Below the pieces are notes generated by a model. The model had not been told where the DNA came from and made no database searches. It was given only the letters and a program-made list of their open reading frames with translations. Position numbers and translations under genes: made by a program. Positions 61,345 through 64,000 of a DNA stretch of 64,000 nt are shown here, one piece after another (the first letter of the stretch is position 1; every line of letters starts with the position of its first letter). Source of the DNA: Pseudomonadota bacterium (GTDB lineage: Bacteria > Pseudomonadota > Alphaproteobacteria > Rhizobiales > Xanthobacteraceae); contig JAFAGM010000142.1 in NCBI GenBank assembly GCA_023422775.1, positions 1 through 64,000 on the forward strand, in the 5' to 3' direction.

Positions 61345-61743
61345 ATGGCATTCAAGCTTGATAAATCCGAAACCACGGTACGCGATCAATTCATAGAGGG
61401 ATTGCGCGAAGCGGCTGGCAAAGTTGAAGACGCAATCAACGTCTACAATGAAGCCGTCTTGGCTTTGCGCACAACTCTTGAAGCCGCTGTAGCGGAATAT
61501 AACGAAGTTGTTTTAGCTGCACAGGGTTTCGCCGAAGATATCGGACGGCGCGCAGATGAAGAATTTGACGACAAATCCGAACGTTGGCAGGAAGGCGACA
61601 AAGGGCAATCCGCTGGCGAATGGCGGGACGCGTGGCAAGGTGCTGAATTTGAAGAATTGAGCATTGAATTTCCGGAAGATATTTCGTCAGAAATTCCCGA
61701 TGTTGCAGACGCGTTAGAAGAATTGCCGGTTGAAGCCGAATAA
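61345..61743 (+). CDS. Acidic helical phage protein (132 aa)
   Basis: Long amphipathic helices (REAAGKVEDAINVYNEAVLA) and a strongly acidic tail rich in Glu and Asp. ATG at 61345 is 8 bp from GGAG; ATG at 61339 is too close. Followed by a terminator. DNA-mimic-like charge, but only composition supports that. Confidence 0.6.
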   Translation: MAFKLDKSETTVRDQFIEGLREAAGKVEDAINVYNEAVLALRTTLEAAVAEYNEVVLAAQGFAEDIGRRADEEFDDKSERWQEGDKGQSAGEWRDAWQGAEFEELSIEFPEDISSEIPDVADALEELPVEAE

Positions 61744-61755
61744 TCAACAGACCAA

Positions 61756-61782
61756 CCCCGCCCCTAGCTGGCGGGGTTTTTC
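61756..61782 (+). terminator. Rho-independent terminator
   Basis: CCCCGCC-CCTAGCT-GGCGGGG with TTTTTC. Confidence 0.88.
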
Positions 61783-61819
61783 TTTGGTAAGCTGTTCCAT
61801 CATAATCGGAGCAACGACA

Positions 61820-62062
61820 TTGCGAAACATCCTTGGCGGCGCGGCGTTCTTTCTCATACTTTGCGGTGGACTATCCTTGATGGAATTCAAGCCCTCACCG
61901 CCGCCTGAAACCAACGGCGAACGATGGGCGCGCATCTGCAAGGTTGAAGCGAGCAACACCCCGCAAGATCAGCAAGAATGCCGCTCCAAACACGCGCTGG
62001 AATTCATGTTCAATCAGAACAAAGCCGATTATCAGCGACGATTGAGTGATGCAGCGCGCTAA
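61820..62062 (+). CDS. Small membrane-anchored phage protein (80 aa)
   Basis: TTG start at 61820 behind CGGAG. One helix (NILGGAAFFLILCGGLSLME) then a soluble part with two Cys. A spanin-like layout is possible. No promoter copy lies directly upstream. Unknown. Confidence 0.5.
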   Translation: MRNILGGAAFFLILCGGLSLMEFKPSPPPETNGERWARICKVEASNTPQDQQECRSKHALEFMFNQNKADYQRRLSDAAR

Positions 62063-62090
62063 TATCCCTGCTATAACCACCGGATCGAAA

Positions 62091-62180
62091 ATGCGTGACA
62101 AAATCATTATACGCGCGTCGTTTAGTATCCTGATGCTCGTTTGGGTTGGTTATGTCGCTCTGCACCTTGGATATCTCTAA
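62091..62180 (+). CDS. 29-residue membrane peptide
   Basis: MRDKIIIRASFSILMLVWVG then YVALHLGYL: a single membrane helix. No clear ribosome binding site. Converges with the primase-helicase. Coding status uncertain. Confidence 0.35.
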   Translation: MRDKIIIRASFSILMLVWVGYVALHLGYL

Positions 62181-62184
62181 ACAT

Positions 62185-64000
62185 CTAGTATCCCTGCCAC
62201 GCTGCAAAATCTTCAACACGCGCGTTTCGATCCATTGCATAGAGATCGGCACGCGTGTCTTTGTTTTCGCTGAAATACGGGCGCGGCGCACGTCCGATCA
62301 GATGATAGCCCAACACTTCGCAAATCGCCCCTAGCGTCTTCGCTGATACGCTCCGGGTAGGCGTCCCCTTGATCCGGTTGGCTACCGCCTGCGAACTAAT
62401 CCAGCCGCCCCGGAAGCCCGGCAAGCCATCCTGTATCGCTTCTAGGATAGCAATCTCAACCGGCCCGCGAGACTGCCGCACCGCCTCATGTGTTGACGTC
62501 GTGTTAGGCGCACGCATGGGGACGGCCCCGCGTTCGATCGGGTAGTTCATGAGCCAGTGCGTCACGTAGGCGTCACCACCATTGCGCGCCCAATCGTACA
62601 GCCCGGCGAAATACTGTTCGGTCATGCCGCGTTGTTGCAAGTCGCTGGCGTTCTGAATTGCGGAATAGAAGATAGCAAAACGACGGCTGTTTTTGTTGAT
62701 CGGGATCGCGTCCTTATAATTGCTATAGAACATCCAATTCGCAAAGTTGTCTTCGATATCCTGATCGATGCCCTTTGCCTGAATTTCAATTGTTTCTTCC
62801 GATATCATCGGCTTTAGGATTTCGATCATGTCGCGCTTTTCGTCAACCTTGATTTCATCAACCAAGATGAAAAGCCGGGACCGCATCCACGCGTTGAACT
62901 TCGAACCGCTTTCGATCAATTCTTGCGCCTTGGGGAAATAAGCATACGGCGCACCAACCGCGTTCGTCATCACGCGCTTGATTAGACCTTTGCCGACGCC
63001 TTCAACCGATTGAATGAGCGGTGCCCATGGAATTTTATAACCGGGATACTTCACGCAATGGGCGAGATAATCGAACAGAATTTTTCGATCAACATCCCAA
63101 GGCAACACCATTTCCATATTGCGAAGAAATGGTGAAATGTCCCCTGCCCTGCTATCGATGATGGCAGGTTTGTATGTGTTGACGCCTACGCGGCCTAACG
63201 CGTCCGTAATCAATTCGCCATGCGGCTTTGATGGCAGGAAACGAATGTGATCGGCTTTCGGAATTGTGTACAGTGTCGATCGCGTAGCCGCTTGCCAAGC
63301 TTCCGTTGTTTGCTTGCCGACACCATCAATAATGAATTTCTTTCCGCCATATGTTCCGTTGAATTTCGTGCTGTTCATGAACCGGCCGGACGGCGTTAAA
63401 ATTTCGCCCATGCGTTGAATGAAAACGCATCCCGCAAAATAGTCGCGCTGTTCGCTATCGGTTAGAAACTCTCCGGTCGGGACTGGAATTGATTGCGGCG
63501 CTTGCTGTTGCTCATGAGGCATTGGCGACGATGGTGCATCAGATGATTGCCGTTCAATTTCCGCTTTCTTCTCTCCGAAGATACGCAACGCGTGCAAGTT
63601 TCCGTTGCGCCGTTCCAGCGACGGCCAACCAACCTCTGTGTTGCGAATGCTGTTCCAATTCTTGCGAAGATATGCGGGCGTTGGTTTGCTGCCATCTTCA
63701 ACAACGTAGCGCATGCACCATTGCGCCCATGCCTCTATTAGCTGATCCTCTGTTGCCCAATTCCAAGCGGCTTGTTTCCATGCGCTTGTGAAGCTGATCC
63801 ATTCCGCGCGATCTAAATCGTTCGGATCAGTTTCATTCAATGCTTTAATGCACCAATCCCAACCGGGCGCTTGCAATTTCGGTTCGCCAAGTTCGTATCG
63901 TTCGCCCTGCCCGTCAATGACGTTGACGCCAGCTAGTGCGATTTCCAACACTGCCGGATCAATCGGGTTGCCATAACCCGGCAATGCCCAACAAGTAATC
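62185..64000 (-). CDS. D5/DUF5906-type primase-helicase (5' end outside window)
   Basis: At least 605 residues; the frame is still open at the right edge. Helicase part: Walker A-like QSVEGVGKGLIKRV, Walker B LFILVDEIK, and NWMFYSNYKDAIPINKNSRR. The upstream WNWATEDQLIEAWAQWCMRY resembles phage primases with the PriCT-like region. C-terminus is a winged helix-like segment. It starts phage replication. It is the only replication gene visible. Confidence 0.75.
   Translation of the reverse strand, partial: ITCWALPGYGNPIDPAVLEIALAGVNVIDGQGERYELGEPKLQAPGWDWCIKALNETDPNDLDRAEWISFTSAWKQAAWNWATEDQLIEAWAQWCMRYVVEDGSKPTPAYLRKNWNSIRNTEVGWPSLERRNGNLHALRIFGEKKAEIERQSSDAPSSPMPHEQQQAPQSIPVPTGEFLTDSEQRDYFAGCVFIQRMGEILTPSGRFMNSTKFNGTYGGKKFIIDGVGKQTTEAWQAATRSTLYTIPKADHIRFLPSKPHGELITDALGRVGVNTYKPAIIDSRAGDISPFLRNMEMVLPWDVDRKILFDYLAHCVKYPGYKIPWAPLIQSVEGVGKGLIKRVMTNAVGAPYAYFPKAQELIESGSKFNAWMRSRLFILVDEIKVDEKRDMIEILKPMISEETIEIQAKGIDQDIEDNFANWMFYSNYKDAIPINKNSRRFAIFYSAIQNASDLQQRGMTEQYFAGLYDWARNGGDAYVTHWLMNYPIERGAVPMRAPNTTSTHEAVRQSRGPVEIAILEAIQDGLPGFRGGWISSQAVANRIKGTPTRSVSAKTLGAICEVLGYHLIGRAPRPYFSENKDTRADLYAMDRNARVEDFAAWQGY

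Larger units (their letters stand above)
41521..64000. mobile_element. Phage-like integrated element, left part (right end outside window)
   Basis: From about 41.5 kb the GC content falls, genes become short and densely overlapping, and phage capsid, packaging and replication genes appear. The right end is not in view. Left boundary near a 12-bp direct repeat (41529/41581). No integrase was recognised in the visible part. Head genes are on the minus strand, small genes and promoters on the plus strand. Confidence 0.88.

Overview
The first 41.4 kb look like the chromosome of a high-GC alphaproteobacterium of the Bradyrhizobium/Rhodopseudomonas group (Nitrobacteraceae). This rests on gene content (CHASE2 cyclase, DUF2336, Omp25-like porin-type barrel, Bug-type binding protein, many small exported proteins), codon bias, and short palindromic repeats in several intergenic gaps. 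No rRNA, insertion sequence or CRISPR array was seen. One tRNA gene, tRNA-Thr(UGU), lies at 8484-8558 on the minus strand.

Layout of the chromosomal part. 0-5.8 kb: NAD-dependent epimerase, Mpo1-like membrane protein, an ArsR/SRPBCC/DUF1801 cluster, and a methanethiol oxidase (SBP56) gene followed by a polytopic membrane protein. 6-15.8 kb: Bug-type binding protein, NiCoT-type nickel/cobalt permease, tRNA-Thr, small zinc-ribbon and exported proteins, alpha/beta hydrolase with an SCP2-like partner, an outer-membrane beta-barrel, a lipoprotein, a His-rich exported protein and a TPR protein. 15.9-25.3 kb: S10 peptidase, FecR-like secreted protein plus CHASE2 adenylate cyclase, NAD kinase, receiver and Hpt proteins, DUF2336, lytic transglycosylase. 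25.4-41.4 kb: hisI, folE, a NifU-like scaffold, a ClpP-like periplasmic protein, yidD, an APC permease, a serine hydrolase, thrS, nitroreductase, matrixin metalloprotease, patatin, CBS and rhomboid proteins.

From about 41.5 kb to the right edge the base composition drops and the content becomes phage-like. A capsid and packaging set is on the minus strand: terminase small and large subunits, DUF4055 portal, scaffold-like protein, P22-type coat, DnaT-like adaptor, head-closure-type protein, and a MuF-type protein. Many small genes of unknown function are on the plus strand. A D5/DUF5906-type primase-helicase runs off the right edge. No integrase, repressor, tail or lysis gene can be recognised in the visible part, so this is either the left part of a prophage or a capsid-encoding satellite.

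The most striking feature of the element is a family of near-identical plus-strand promoters. Nine share TTGACC, a conserved 16-17 nt spacer and TATAAA; three more share TTGACC followed by a TGG(T/C)AA-containing spacer. They drive short operons of small genes and one likely small RNA. The conserved spacer goes beyond what sigma-70 needs and suggests a common regulator, functionally comparable to dispersed operators in mycobacteriophage L5. Other oddities are a block of plus-strand genes wedged between the two terminase genes, a self-contained moron gene inside the capsid operon, and an AT-rich island bounded by 25-bp direct repeats.
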